Assembly: GCA_964428355.1 (NCBI GenBank)
Contig: CAYRYU010000102.1
Span: 1-26,114 of the forward strand
Length of the DNA stretch: 26,114 bases
Direction of reading: 5' to 3'
DNA from: CAYRYU01 sp964428355
GTDB taxonomy: Bacteria; Muiribacteriota; Ozemobacteria; Ozemobacterales; Ozemobacteraceae
Position 1 is the stretch's first letter, and every line of letters begins with the position of its first letter. The notes beneath the pieces were generated by a model. It searched no databases, was not told the DNA's origin, and saw only the letters and a program-made list of their open reading frames with translations. Positions 16,292-24,285 of the stretch are shown here, one piece after another. Position numbers and translations under genes: made by a program.

Positions 16292-19200
16292 CCCTGGCGG
16301 GGGAGATAACTTTCGCCCGGAAAAGCCTTCCCGCAGGTCTTTCCCACGAGATCGAGGCCGCCGTCAAGGGAATCATCTCCGGGCCCGGTTTTTCCGCAAG
16401 CTCCGGGATCGTCTTCCTCACTTCTGAGGAGGCGGGGTTTTCCCGTTTGCCGGGGGTTTTCGAGGAAGGGGAAACGATCTCGGTCCCTTTCAAGGACATT
16501 GCCACCTTCGTTCCGGGCGAGTCCCGGTTGGCCTTTTCGTTCCTGCGCGCCGGAAAGGTGATTGGGATTTCCTGCGAAAAGGGTTCCACCGGGGCAACCG
16601 ACGAATGGCAGGATTTCGCGCTCAGGGTGACTCTCCGGCTCGCCGGAAGCCCGCCGCCGGGGGCATCCTGGCCGGCATTTCCCAATCCCCCCGCCCCCGC
16701 CTCGATCGCATCGTCCCTGGAAAAGGCCCTTTGCGACCTCGAGAAGGCCTTTCCGGGCCAACCTGGAGTCGTTCTCTGGAAGGCGGCGTGCAGGATTTCC
16801 CTGGGAGATCTTCCGGGGGCGGTTTCCGTCCTGTCCGGTTTTCCGGGGTCGCCGACCATTGCCTGGGTACGGCTTCTCACAGGTGCCTGGTTCCTCTCGG
16901 GGAGGTTGCTCGAGCTGGAAACCTTCTTGGAACGTCTTTCCCCAACCCTGATCAACCCGTGGACCACGCGTCTTTCAGCCCTCTGTCGTCTTCGCGAAAG
17001 GTCGTTCCCGGCGTATCCGAAAACGGGTTCCGGGGAAACCCCCCTTCTGGTTGTCGAGGTTTCGTCGACACCGCCGGGGGTGCTTTTTCCATCCTCGCTC
17101 GCTGTTCCAGCGGATTTCGCGGGACTATCCGACATCCTGGAAACCTCGCGAGGCCTTCTTGTGGAAGCCTGGGACCGGCTGGACCGTGGAAACCCCGGAA
17201 GAGCCCAGGAACTGTTTGACATCTTCCGCCGGACCGGCCCCCCCGACCCGGTGCAGGAGATAAGGCTCGAAGTTGGAATCCGTCTTGGAAGCGGCCAGGG
17301 GGAGATCGCATTCGACCTGCTCGGAAAGCTGCTTTTGGGGGGCTTTTCCGGAGAACCTTTTGGACAAGAACATCACCAGGATCGAAACCGCATTCTGACA
17401 GCGTTCTGCCGCCTGGCGATTGCCTTTGGAAAGGAAACCACGGTGGCGAAGCTTCTTTCGGGGATTTCCCAGAAGGGACTGCCGGCTCCTCTCCTTCTGC
17501 TCGGAGCGAGGGTCCTGTTGGCCACGGGCGATTCTTTCCATTCCGGGCGGTTCCTGAAAGAAGCGCGAGAGAGCCCAGGGTTGAATGGCTTTCAAAAGCT
17601 GGTATCGGAACTCCTTTCCGCGGAATCAGCGCTTGGGGGAAATGATCTTCGGGCGGTTGAAGATCACCTGCTTCCCTTCAGCCCGGAAAGCGGAAATGGG
17701 CGGGGCCCCTGGCCATCGGGTTTCCTGCATTTTCCCGGAGTCTCCCTGAGAGAAATCTGCGCTGCCATAGAGATGTATTTCCGACTCCGCCGGCGTCTCG
17801 AAGCCGCAAAGGGAGAACAACCCGGGACAATCCTCTCCGATGGGAAAAACGGTCCGGTCGCCCCCCCCAGGATCGGGGAGCTGCTTCAGAAGGTTCTGAC
17901 CGTGGCATCCGAAGCGAATGGCAGACTGTTTCCGGGGAAGCTCCCCGTCCTCGTCAAGCGTCTGCGTGAAAGGTTTTCCAGGCCTTTCACTATCGCCATC
18001 GTCGGGGAGTTCAATTCCGGAAAGTCCACGCTGCTCAACTCCCTTCTAGGGTCGCCACTGCTTCCCACCGGCGTAAAACCCACCACCCGGATCCCTTGCC
18101 TTATCCGGGAAGGCCCTCCGGGGTTGATCCTGGCAACCGACCAGGAAGGCCGGATCTTTCCCATTCCCCAGGAAAGCCTCGAGTCCGTGGTCTCGGAAAG
18201 TGGTTCCCCAAAGGCGGGAATGCCGACTTCGGAGGTCTCGCGTCTGGAGATTTTCCACCGGGGTTCCGGAAAGAGTGGCGATGACCTGCTGGCAAGGGCA
18301 TGTTTCGCGGATACCCCTGGCCTGAATTCCCGAAATCGCATGCATCAGGAGGCTTCCGAGAAGTTCGTATCCGAGTCGGATGCGGTGTTGTGGGTTTCCA
18401 ATGCCTGCCAGTTCGGGAAGGGGACCGAGTGCCACGCCCTCAGGCGGTTGGTGGGACCCCACCAAAGAATCTTTGCCATACTCAACAGGATGGACGAAAT
18501 CGATCCGGAAGAGCGGGAACCGGTCCGGACTGCTTTCCGTGAAGCCTTCGGGGGATTCTCCCAGGAAACCTTCTGCGTTTCCGCCCGAAACCCCGACTCG
18601 TTTCCTAAAAAATGCGGCATCGACGAACTTTTCGCCCGAATCCGCGAGGGATGGCTCGACAGGCAGGATGAAATCCGGGGCGAAGCCATTCGGGGGATTC
18701 TCCGGGAAATCGCCCAGGAAGCGGAGCTGCTCATGGGTGCTCTGGGGGCGGAAACCGGCCGCCTCATTTCCGAGCTGAACCGGGGAATCCGCCGGAATGA
18801 ACAGGATGCGGATCCTCTGCCCGAAAATGACCGTCAGGAAGAATGCCTTCGTTTCTGGGGGTCGGTTTTTCCCCGGAACATCAGTCCGAACCAGGCTTTG
18901 ACCGAGGTCTTTTCCCGCGATGCCGCAAACCTTCTGAAACCCGGCTTTTGTGGGGGATTCCAAATCTCCATGGACTCCCTGCTCGAGGACGTGGCGAAAT
19001 TCCTCGGGGCGATTGAACGGTCACCGCTTTTTGCACCGGGAGACGCGTCGAGAGCGTATTCATGGATCTTCGCAAGGCTTTTCCGAGGTTCGTCTGAAGA
19101 AGGGGGTCAGGGGTTTGCCGATCGGGGTTTGGATGGTTTGAACTTCAAGAATGGGGTTCCGGATATCGTGGATTTGATTCGGAAAGCCTTTGAAAAGAGC

Positions 19201-19344
19201 GATCGGGAAATCCATTCCCTCGTTCGATCGCTGCGAGCGGAAATCGGCGATTTCCTGGAGTTTTTCATCCGGGCCAGGGAAGGATTCCTGCGAAATCCGC
19301 TTGGGGTCATCCGGGAACTTTCGGACCCGGAAAAATTGCCTTGA
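16288..19344 (+). CDS. Large dynamin-like GTPase with long N-terminal extension (second of pair)
   Basis: 1018 residues; start ATG overlaps the previous TGA as ATGA. The GTPase domain begins only near 565: G1 GEFNSGKST (573-581), G2 in VKPTTRIP (Thr599/600), G3 DTPG (675-678), G4 NRMD (733-736). Helical segments follow to the end. In front lies about 550 residues: residues 1-120 are beta-rich (SVPFKDIATF, RLAFSFLRAGKVIGIS) and might be a PH/GRAM-like lipid-binding fold, then helical hairpins of TPR type (about 140-510; for example WDRLDRGNPGRAQELFDIF and LLGARVLLATGDSFHSGRFL). Both suggestions are weak. No clear transmembrane helix is seen, so membrane contact would come through the partner GTPase. 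Probably acts as a hetero-oligomer with the preceding gene product. Confidence 0.82.
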   Translation: MTLAGEITFARKSLPAGLSHEIEAAVKGIISGPGFSASSGIVFLTSEEAGFSRLPGVFEEGETISVPFKDIATFVPGESRLAFSFLRAGKVIGISCEKGSTGATDEWQDFALRVTLRLAGSPPPGASWPAFPNPPAPASIASSLEKALCDLEKAFPGQPGVVLWKAACRISLGDLPGAVSVLSGFPGSPTIAWVRLLTGAWFLSGRLLELETFLERLSPTLINPWTTRLSALCRLRERSFPAYPKTGSGETPLLVVEVSSTPPGVLFPSSLAVPADFAGLSDILETSRGLLVEAWDRLDRGNPGRAQELFDIFRRTGPPDPVQEIRLEVGIRLGSGQGEIAFDLLGKLLLGGFSGEPFGQEHHQDRNRILTAFCRLAIAFGKETTVAKLLSGISQKGLPAPLLLLGARVLLATGDSFHSGRFLKEARESPGLNGFQKLVSELLSAESALGGNDLRAVEDHLLPFSPESGNGRGPWPSGFLHFPGVSLREICAAIEMYFRLRRRLEAAKGEQPGTILSDGKNGPVAPPRIGELLQKVLTVASEANGRLFPGKLPVLVKRLRERFSRPFTIAIVGEFNSGKSTLLNSLLGSPLLPTGVKPTTRIPCLIREGPPGLILATDQEGRIFPIPQESLESVVSESGSPKAGMPTSEVSRLEIFHRGSGKSGDDLLARACFADTPGLNSRNRMHQEASEKFVSESDAVLWVSNACQFGKGTECHALRRLVGPHQRIFAILNRMDEIDPEEREPVRTAFREAFGGFSQETFCVSARNPDSFPKKCGIDELFARIREGWLDRQDEIRGEAIRGILREIAQEAELLMGALGAETGRLISELNRGIRRNEQDADPLPENDRQEECLRFWGSVFPRNISPNQALTEVFSRDAANLLKPGFCGGFQISMDSLLEDVAKFLGAIERSPLFAPGDASRAYSWIFARLFRGSSEEGGQGFADRGLDGLNFKNGVPDIVDLIRKAFEKSDREIHSLVRSLRAEIGDFLEFFIRAREGFLRNPLGVIRELSDPEKLP

Positions 19345-19424
19345 ATCGGGAAAAACCCCCGCTCCGATTTTCCGTAAATCAATCTTGACCTTATTCGAAC
19401 TGTACCAAGGTTTCTGACGAAAAA

Positions 19425-19530
19425 TGCCACCGAGCCGCAGAGAACACAGAGAAAGCCCGGGGTATTCGAAAAAGTGAAACACCCCTTTCCGATTCGTCGG
19501 CCACCTCTGTGGCTCTGTGTCTCTGTGGCA
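19425..19530. repeat. Intergenic inverted repeat, copy 3 (CCACAGAGACACAGAG type)
   Basis: The left arm (19425-19452, TGCCACCGAGCCGCAGAGAA and on) and right arm (19501-19530, reading GGCTCTGTGTCTCTGTGGCA at its end) are imperfect reverse complements built of CACAGAG units. The arms enclose about 48 bases. It lies about 80 bases after the second GTPase gene's stop. It is clearly related to the copy at 785-871 (shared GCCACCGAG start) and more distantly to the one at 3064-3156. Confidence 0.72.
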
Positions 19531-19601
19531 ATCCTATCAGCAAACTTGCTACATGTGTCCTTTTTTTCGTAACATTTCCCCGAAATGGGGTAAAATCCGA
19601 A

Positions 19602-19613
19602 TAAGTATACTTA
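19602..19613. promoter_or_regulatory. Perfect 12-base palindrome before the M23 operon
   Basis: TAAGTATACTTA is a perfect palindrome immediately before the GGGGAGGGG ribosome site of the first M23 gene. A TAAAAT box lies just upstream (19591-19596) after a small CCCC/GGGG hairpin. The palindrome could be an operator near the transcription start; nothing in the sequence names a regulator. Confidence 0.3.
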
Positions 19614-19626
19614 CGGGGAGGGGAAA

Positions 19627-20664
19627 ATGAAAAAGGTTGCGCTCTTTCTGATCGTTTCATCCCTTTTTCTCGCAAACGGGATCTTCGGTGAATCCTCGGA
19701 TTCACCTGACCTGACTGGTACCCTGAACCAACATGACCCGTCGGCCGACCCTAAGGCCCCGGGCGGCAACATGGACCTTCCGCCGGTAATGGTTTCAACG
19801 ACGGATACCGCCACTTCCACCCAGCAGACCGCGGAGAACCTTGCCAAGATCGAAAAGATCCTCACCGCCCTCGAAAAACTGCTGGAGATCCTGGAGAAGT
19901 ATTCCAAGACGGTCACGGATGGCTCTTCCGCCAGCCAGACCGCTTCCACCGGTTCCGAAAAGATCATCGAAGGAACCGTCCGTGTCAACTCCTACCTGAA
20001 CGTTCGCACGGGTCCGTGGGGCAAGATCATAGGTGCCCTCTACGAAGGGAACAAGGTCCAGATCGTGGGTCAGGAAGGCGACTGGTACAAGATCAAGCGG
20101 GGCGACGGGTATGCCTATATCCATGCGAATTACGTAGACACTCCCAACAAATCCGCCGGACAGACACCGGTTAAAAACCCCGGCAGTTCCGGGGACTCCG
20201 GCAGTCCGGGGAACAGCGGTTCGGACAATTCTCCCGTGACGACCGGTAACGGCCGGTTCGGAGCCGCCCCTTGTCAGCCGATGCCCAGCCGGGCCTCTTC
20301 CGAATTCGGAATGCGCAAACACCCGACCACCGGCCAGTACAAGATGCACAATGGAATCGACATTCCGGTTCCTTCGGGTACCCGTCTCAACGCTCTCGGT
20401 GACGGCGTCGTCAAGGCCGTGGGTTACGAATCGGGTGGTGGAAATTACATCATAATCAAGTATGACAACGGCCTCGAATCCTTCTACTGCCACCTGAAGG
20501 GCTCATCGGTCAAGCAGGGCCAGAGGGTCAGCATGGGTCAGGAGGTCGCCCGGTCAGACAATACGGGACAATGGACCACCGGTGCCCACCTGCATTTCGG
20601 TCTCAAAAAGAACGGTTCCTACATCAACCCCCGTTCCGCAAACATTCCTCTTCCGAAAAGGTGA
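19627..20664 (+). CDS. Exported SH3b-M23 peptidoglycan endopeptidase
   Basis: 345 residues. A signal peptide (about 1-21) is followed by a short coiled-coil segment (about 66-95, AKIEKILTALEKLLEILEKY), an SH3b domain (about 115-172, LNVRTGPWGKII and GDWYKI), a Gly/Ser/Pro linker, and a C-terminal M23 (LytM-type) peptidase. Expected zinc ligands are all present: His241 and Asp245 in HNGID, and His323 in HLH, with catalytic His289 (YCHL) and His321. It should cut peptide cross-links of peptidoglycan in the periplasm; the coiled coil resembles that of EnvC/NlpD-type regulators, but here the active site is intact. It leads an operon with propeller and lipoprotein genes, with GGGGAGGGG before the ATG. 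A LysM-bearing paralogue starts at 25063. Confidence 0.9.
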   Translation: MKKVALFLIVSSLFLANGIFGESSDSPDLTGTLNQHDPSADPKAPGGNMDLPPVMVSTTDTATSTQQTAENLAKIEKILTALEKLLEILEKYSKTVTDGSSASQTASTGSEKIIEGTVRVNSYLNVRTGPWGKIIGALYEGNKVQIVGQEGDWYKIKRGDGYAYIHANYVDTPNKSAGQTPVKNPGSSGDSGSPGNSGSDNSPVTTGNGRFGAAPCQPMPSRASSEFGMRKHPTTGQYKMHNGIDIPVPSGTRLNALGDGVVKAVGYESGGGNYIIIKYDNGLESFYCHLKGSSVKQGQRVSMGQEVARSDNTGQWTTGAHLHFGLKKNGSYINPRSANIPLPKR

Positions 20665-20669
20665 CAAGA

Positions 20670-21686
20670 ATGAACAGACTCCTCCTTGTTGCGATCTCGG
20701 CCCTTGTCCTTTCCCTCCCCGTTTCCGCGAAAAGTTTCGAAACCGTGATGGTCGACACCCTCAACTTCGAGTCCGGACTCGCGTCCGTCGCCGTTCCTCC
20801 CGAGGATTTCCTGAAGATTCCTTTCGGGAAGGGCCCCGAACAGGTCGGCGGGGACAACGAGGATACCAAGCATATGACGGAGGGGGTGCCCTATACCTTC
20901 CTTCCGATTAAAGACGGTTCGGTCTGGGTCCTGGATTCGATCAACCAGAGCGTCAAGCGTTTCGATCCCAAGGGAGCCCTGGTGACCGACATCCCCTTCG
21001 GGAAGCTGCACGGGGACAAGCCTTCCATCGTGCGGGATTTCTGCCCGGCTCCCGAGGACGGGGCCTACCTCCTCTGCGCGACCGATGGAAAGATCGAAAG
21101 GGTTGACGCAAACGGGAAACTCGTGCTCGAGATCGAGGGCTTGCGTGATGCCTGGTCGATCGGGGCTGACCCAAAGGGGAATGTTCTTGTCAACCATCCC
21201 GCCATGAATGCCCTCCTCCGGTTCAATCCCCAGGGCGAAATATTGGAAAAATACGATTCAATGCCGGATGTCGGGCCCTTCTGCGACAAAGATGGAAAAC
21301 CCTACGGGATGCGCGCGGAGGAATCGAGGGTTGTCCTGTTCAAGGTTACGGTCGCTTCTCCCGCCGCAACGGTGGATCTGGCTGAGATTCTCCTCGATCT
21401 TCCCAAGGACCGGGGAGCCCATTTCGTCAGTCAGAAAGTCCTGGGCACCGACTCCTCTGAGAACGTATACGTCGAAGTGACAGCATGTGACGATGACGGC
21501 GTGATACACAAGAGCAAACTCGTGAGATTCGATCCCTCCGGAAAGCTGCTCAAACAGATGGACTACAGGCCGATCCCGTTCCTCTCGCCAGACCTGCCCC
21601 GCCACATGGTCGTTACCCCCGACGGTGAGGTGATGTGTTTCCGCGTCGAGGAGAAGAACTTCGTCCTCTGCACCTATTCCTTCTGA
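20670..21686 (+). CDS. Exported beta-propeller (NHL-like) protein
   Basis: 338 residues from the ATG five bases after the previous stop; a longer frame overlaps the M23 gene. A signal peptide (1-20, cleavage likely after VSA) is followed by several repeated blades of the form 'DGSVWVLDSINQSVKRFDPKG' cut here as VWVLDSINQSVKRFDPKG (85-102), GKIERVDANGKLVLEI, GNVLVNHPAMNALLRFNPQG and ENVYVEVTACDDDG with KLVRFDPSGKLL. These are typical of NHL/SMP-30-like propellers, which serve as binding platforms or occasionally as lactonases; I see no enzyme motif. Its tight spacing to the M23 endopeptidase suggests a periplasmic partner or regulator of that enzyme, by context only. Confidence 0.72.
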   Translation: MNRLLLVAISALVLSLPVSAKSFETVMVDTLNFESGLASVAVPPEDFLKIPFGKGPEQVGGDNEDTKHMTEGVPYTFLPIKDGSVWVLDSINQSVKRFDPKGALVTDIPFGKLHGDKPSIVRDFCPAPEDGAYLLCATDGKIERVDANGKLVLEIEGLRDAWSIGADPKGNVLVNHPAMNALLRFNPQGEILEKYDSMPDVGPFCDKDGKPYGMRAEESRVVLFKVTVASPAATVDLAEILLDLPKDRGAHFVSQKVLGTDSSENVYVEVTACDDDGVIHKSKLVRFDPSGKLLKQMDYRPIPFLSPDLPRHMVVTPDGEVMCFRVEEKNFVLCTYSF

Positions 21687-21712
21687 CGTAGGAAATTGGA
21701 GATGAAAGGCAC

Positions 21713-22351
21713 ATGAAACCGGGGCTTTTCCTGCTGATCGTTTTCCTGTTTTTCCTGGCGGGCTGCGGGGGCGGGGGGCGAACCGACGGGGGCCCGGCAG
21801 ATGCTGAAGGAAAGAAGCTCTTCAAGGTCCCGATTTCCAAAGACGCTTCCCGCCTTTCGGTTGAAAGAAAGGGACGGGTGTTCACCTTCGTCCCCACGGA
21901 AGAGTTCTGGTTCTTTCCCAGAGACATCGTCACCAACCATTCGACCGGGACCCTGATCCTATCTTCCGACGATGGTGATCGGATGGTGCTTCGGCCGGCA
22001 GCGAAGCTCGAACTCAGGGAAAACTCGAACATCGTCCAGTTCGGGACGGTTTCCTTCAAAATCACAGACGGACCTGGCAGGAAAACCAGCGTGGAATGCC
22101 CATTTGCGGAAATCGATTCCGGAAATGGGGTTTTCAGCGTTTCGGTCGATTCCAACCAGAATGTTTCGATCACTGTCAAACAGGGAATCCTGAAGGTGAA
22201 GACCGCTGACGGAATGATCGAACTCAAACCCAACCAACGTCTGACCATATCCGAAAACGGTAAGAAAGCCGTGGTTTCGACAATCAACGCCTTAGCCGAG
22301 GTCGATGACTTCGACTTTCCGGTGATCAAGGTCCAGGCAAATCGGAATTAG
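21713..22351 (+). CDS. FecR-domain-like lipoprotein
   Basis: 212 residues. A lipoprotein signal peptide ends in the lipobox LAGC with the lipidated Cys at 18, followed by a Gly-rich spacer. The mature part (about 50-185) is beta-rich with patterns of FecR-type domains: GTLILSSDDGDRMVLRPAAKLEL, shown here only as VLRPAAKLEL, then FAEIDSGNGVFSVSVDSN, VSITVKQGILKV and MIELKPNQRLTI. In its family this domain is a periplasmic beta-helix-like module, not always linked to iron signalling, and no anti-sigma membrane segment is present here. Third gene of the M23 operon, 26 bases after the propeller gene. Probably anchored to the outer or inner membrane facing the periplasm; the residue after Cys is Gly, which would allow outer-membrane sorting under the E. 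coli rule. Confidence 0.7.
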   Translation: MKPGLFLLIVFLFFLAGCGGGGRTDGGPADAEGKKLFKVPISKDASRLSVERKGRVFTFVPTEEFWFFPRDIVTNHSTGTLILSSDDGDRMVLRPAAKLELRENSNIVQFGTVSFKITDGPGRKTSVECPFAEIDSGNGVFSVSVDSNQNVSITVKQGILKVKTADGMIELKPNQRLTISENGKKAVVSTINALAEVDDFDFPVIKVQANRN

Positions 22352-22388
22352 TCTTCCCCGTTTGGCTGGGTTGCACGGCGACTGGGTT

Positions 22389-24059
22389 TTACCTGTTGGG
22401 AGGCGGTAAAGGGTTTTCGGGAAGGCTATCCACCAGGAAGGGGTAGCAATTCCTCCCCTGGGAACCCCCTATCCAGAGCTCTCCGATGAAACCTCCGTCC
22501 CTTCCCGTTGCCCTCAGCCGGAAGTTGGCCACCCCGGGAGGCAAATCCACCAGGAGTGCTGTGGAGGTTGTCACTCCCATGAGCAGTGGCGGGCTGAAGA
22601 AATACTCGTATTTTGCCCCTTCTCCGGCGGATTCCCATTCCAGGCAGACCGGAGGCTTCACCTTGGCGAGGTGGCCCGTATCGATCTTTTCGAAGAGACC
22701 CGGATCGTCGTTGTCCTCCGGAAACTTCATGTGAAGGACCTTTGAAAGAATGAGATCGATCCGTTTCGCCTCGGAGGCGACCGAAAACCCCTTCGAACCC
22801 CGAAAATCCCCGGAAAACCCCAAAGGGTTCCCTGGATTGGCGTCGATGATCGTCTGGAGTTGGTATGCACCCGGTGGAAGCCCCCTGATAACCAGGCAGT
22901 CTGTATGGGTTTCAATGGGGAAATCGCCTTCCGGAAGCGGTGACCTCTGCGTGACCCTGGCGGAGATTCTTGCCTTCGGAGGAGCGGTCCATTCCCGGCC
23001 CTGGTGGTAGAACTTCACCTCAACGTTCTGGGGAGCGGTCGACGAAGTCAGAATCCTTACCGGCAATGGTCCCTTGCTTCTCCCGATGAACCGTCGTTTC
23101 TCCCGATCAAGATAAGAAACGAAGTGGTACCAACCGACCCCGATCGTTTCACGCCCCTTTTTCCCGCGGAAATGCAGATCGTATTTCTGGGATTCTAGAT
23201 TCGGAAACAAAGCGAATGGGGCGGTCCCGGTCAGGGTGACCCTGGGCCAGCCGGCGGGCATGGGAACCAGCTCAACCTCGTACATGTCCGCTTCGGCGAT
23301 CGGTTCCCAGGAAACGCGCAGGGAATCGGTTGCCCGGATTCCCCCCGTCCGTTCAGTTGCGTTGTCAGCGGGTTCCAAAATGTGTAGGAACTTTTTCATC
23401 GGGATCTCGATGATCCGATCGTCGTTCGGGCCCCGGAAGGCGGTGAAGTTCCCGGTGAAGTCCCCGGGAAAATCCCTGGGGTTTGATACATCTGCGTCCA
23501 GGGAAATTGCACCCGAAAAGGTTCCCGGCTCGAGGTCGCCCACCTTGAAGGTTTCAGATGCGGTGGAAAAAGGAACCTTTCGCTGCCTCCAGGTCTTGAG
23601 ATCGGTGAGGAGGACTTCGCCGGTCCCAGATGCGAACCTTCCCACCGGGATCCCCGCGAAAAGTGGTTTCAGGGAAATGGAAAAAGGAATCCGCTCGGGG
23701 GATCGTTCCGGAATGGCTGGTGGAGGAATCGGGTTCCCCCGAACGATCTGCGCCTTCCTGATAATCTCGGGTGCCGGTTCCGGAACCGTCCGAGGAATCA
23801 TCGGGACCATATCCCTCGGGGTGAAATGCTCAGCCCGTTTCGTTGCCAGGGATGTGGATTGTGGGTCCGCCGTGGCTGGAGTTTTTTTCGGGGAAATCAG
23901 GTGAATGGCTGCTGCCAGAAACAAAAGAAAGAGTCCAATCAAGAAAAGCCATTCAAACAGTCTTTTTCGCGATCGATTCGCCAAGTCCCCGGAAACGGGT
24001 GGGCCTTCACCAGAAGATGAAAAAAGCCATCTTTTCGGATGTTTTTCGGGAGATCCCAT
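22389..24059 (-). CDS. Membrane-anchored protein with duplicated beta-sandwich modules
   Basis: 556 residues. A basic cytoplasmic stretch is followed by one helix (about 34-56, FEWLFLIGLFLLFLAAAIHL), a Pro-rich segment (about 85-125), then a large periplasmic region. Two parts look alike: 173-265 (GDLEPGTFSGAISLDADVSN, later KKFLHILEPADN, then VSWEPIAEADMYEVEL) and 391-488 (RGLPPGAYQLQTIIDANPGN, later SKVLHMKFPEDND, then LEWESAGEGAKYEYFF). Each resembles a carboxypeptidase-regulatory-like fold followed by a fibronectin-III-like one. I recognise no enzyme or named family. It is convergent with the lipoprotein gene and divergent from the unknown secreted protein. TAGAAT lies six bases before the ATG, with no proper ribosome site. 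Confidence 0.65.
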   Translation of the reverse strand: MGSPEKHPKRWLFSSSGEGPPVSGDLANRSRKRLFEWLFLIGLFLLFLAAAIHLISPKKTPATADPQSTSLATKRAEHFTPRDMVPMIPRTVPEPAPEIIRKAQIVRGNPIPPPAIPERSPERIPFSISLKPLFAGIPVGRFASGTGEVLLTDLKTWRQRKVPFSTASETFKVGDLEPGTFSGAISLDADVSNPRDFPGDFTGNFTAFRGPNDDRIIEIPMKKFLHILEPADNATERTGGIRATDSLRVSWEPIAEADMYEVELVPMPAGWPRVTLTGTAPFALFPNLESQKYDLHFRGKKGRETIGVGWYHFVSYLDREKRRFIGRSKGPLPVRILTSSTAPQNVEVKFYHQGREWTAPPKARISARVTQRSPLPEGDFPIETHTDCLVIRGLPPGAYQLQTIIDANPGNPLGFSGDFRGSKGFSVASEAKRIDLILSKVLHMKFPEDNDDPGLFEKIDTGHLAKVKPPVCLEWESAGEGAKYEYFFSPPLLMGVTTSTALLVDLPPGVANFRLRATGRDGGFIGELWIGGSQGRNCYPFLVDSLPENPLPPPNR

Positions 24060-24065
24060 TCCAGA

Positions 24066-24071
24066 ATTCTA
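24066..24071 (-). promoter_or_regulatory. Candidate -10 box of a leaderless promoter (TAGAAT)
   Basis: On the minus strand TAGAAT is followed by exactly six bases (TCTGGA) and then the ATG of the membrane-anchored protein. The arrangement is the same as at 911-916 before a GTG start. No -35 hexamer fits at normal spacing. Confidence 0.35.
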
Positions 24072-24285
24072 CCCTTTTCCATCCGCAAGATCAGCCCCCT
24101 GATTTGCGCGGTCCACCGGGCAGGGAAAAACGACCACGACGGAAAATCCGCCGTTCGTGCTGAATTTTGGGCTTCCGGTGAAACCCCTTCCTTTGAACCG
24201 ACCTTCCGGCGGGAACAACCAAAATGGCATCAGTTTTGCTAAGAGATCTTCGGGAATTTTCAAAAAAGAAGTTAGGGGAGAAATC

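Noticed and set aside
15631..16761. Long minus-strand open frame of 376 codons under the GTPase genes
   Set aside because: It is antisense to both dynamin-like genes, which have intact GTPase motifs; the translation is low-complexity and rich in Arg, Ser and Pro as expected of a GC-rich shadow frame.
18046..18963. Minus-strand frame of 305 codons inside the large GTPase gene
   Set aside because: It lies opposite the conserved GTPase motifs of the sense gene and shows no domain or ribosome site.
19337..19377. Terminator hairpin right after the large GTPase gene
   Set aside because: AATCGG and CCGATT can pair around a 14-base loop, but the stem is short and the following T run is poor.
19425..19530. 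Possible CRISPR-like or tandem repeat array
   Set aside because: The units are only seven to nine bases, imperfect and arranged as two inverted arms, with no regularly spaced unique spacers and no cas genes.
21713..22351. FecR anti-sigma regulator of iron uptake
   Set aside because: There is no membrane-spanning anti-sigma region, sigma factor gene or TonB-dependent receptor nearby; only the periplasmic-type domain is seen, on a lipoprotein.
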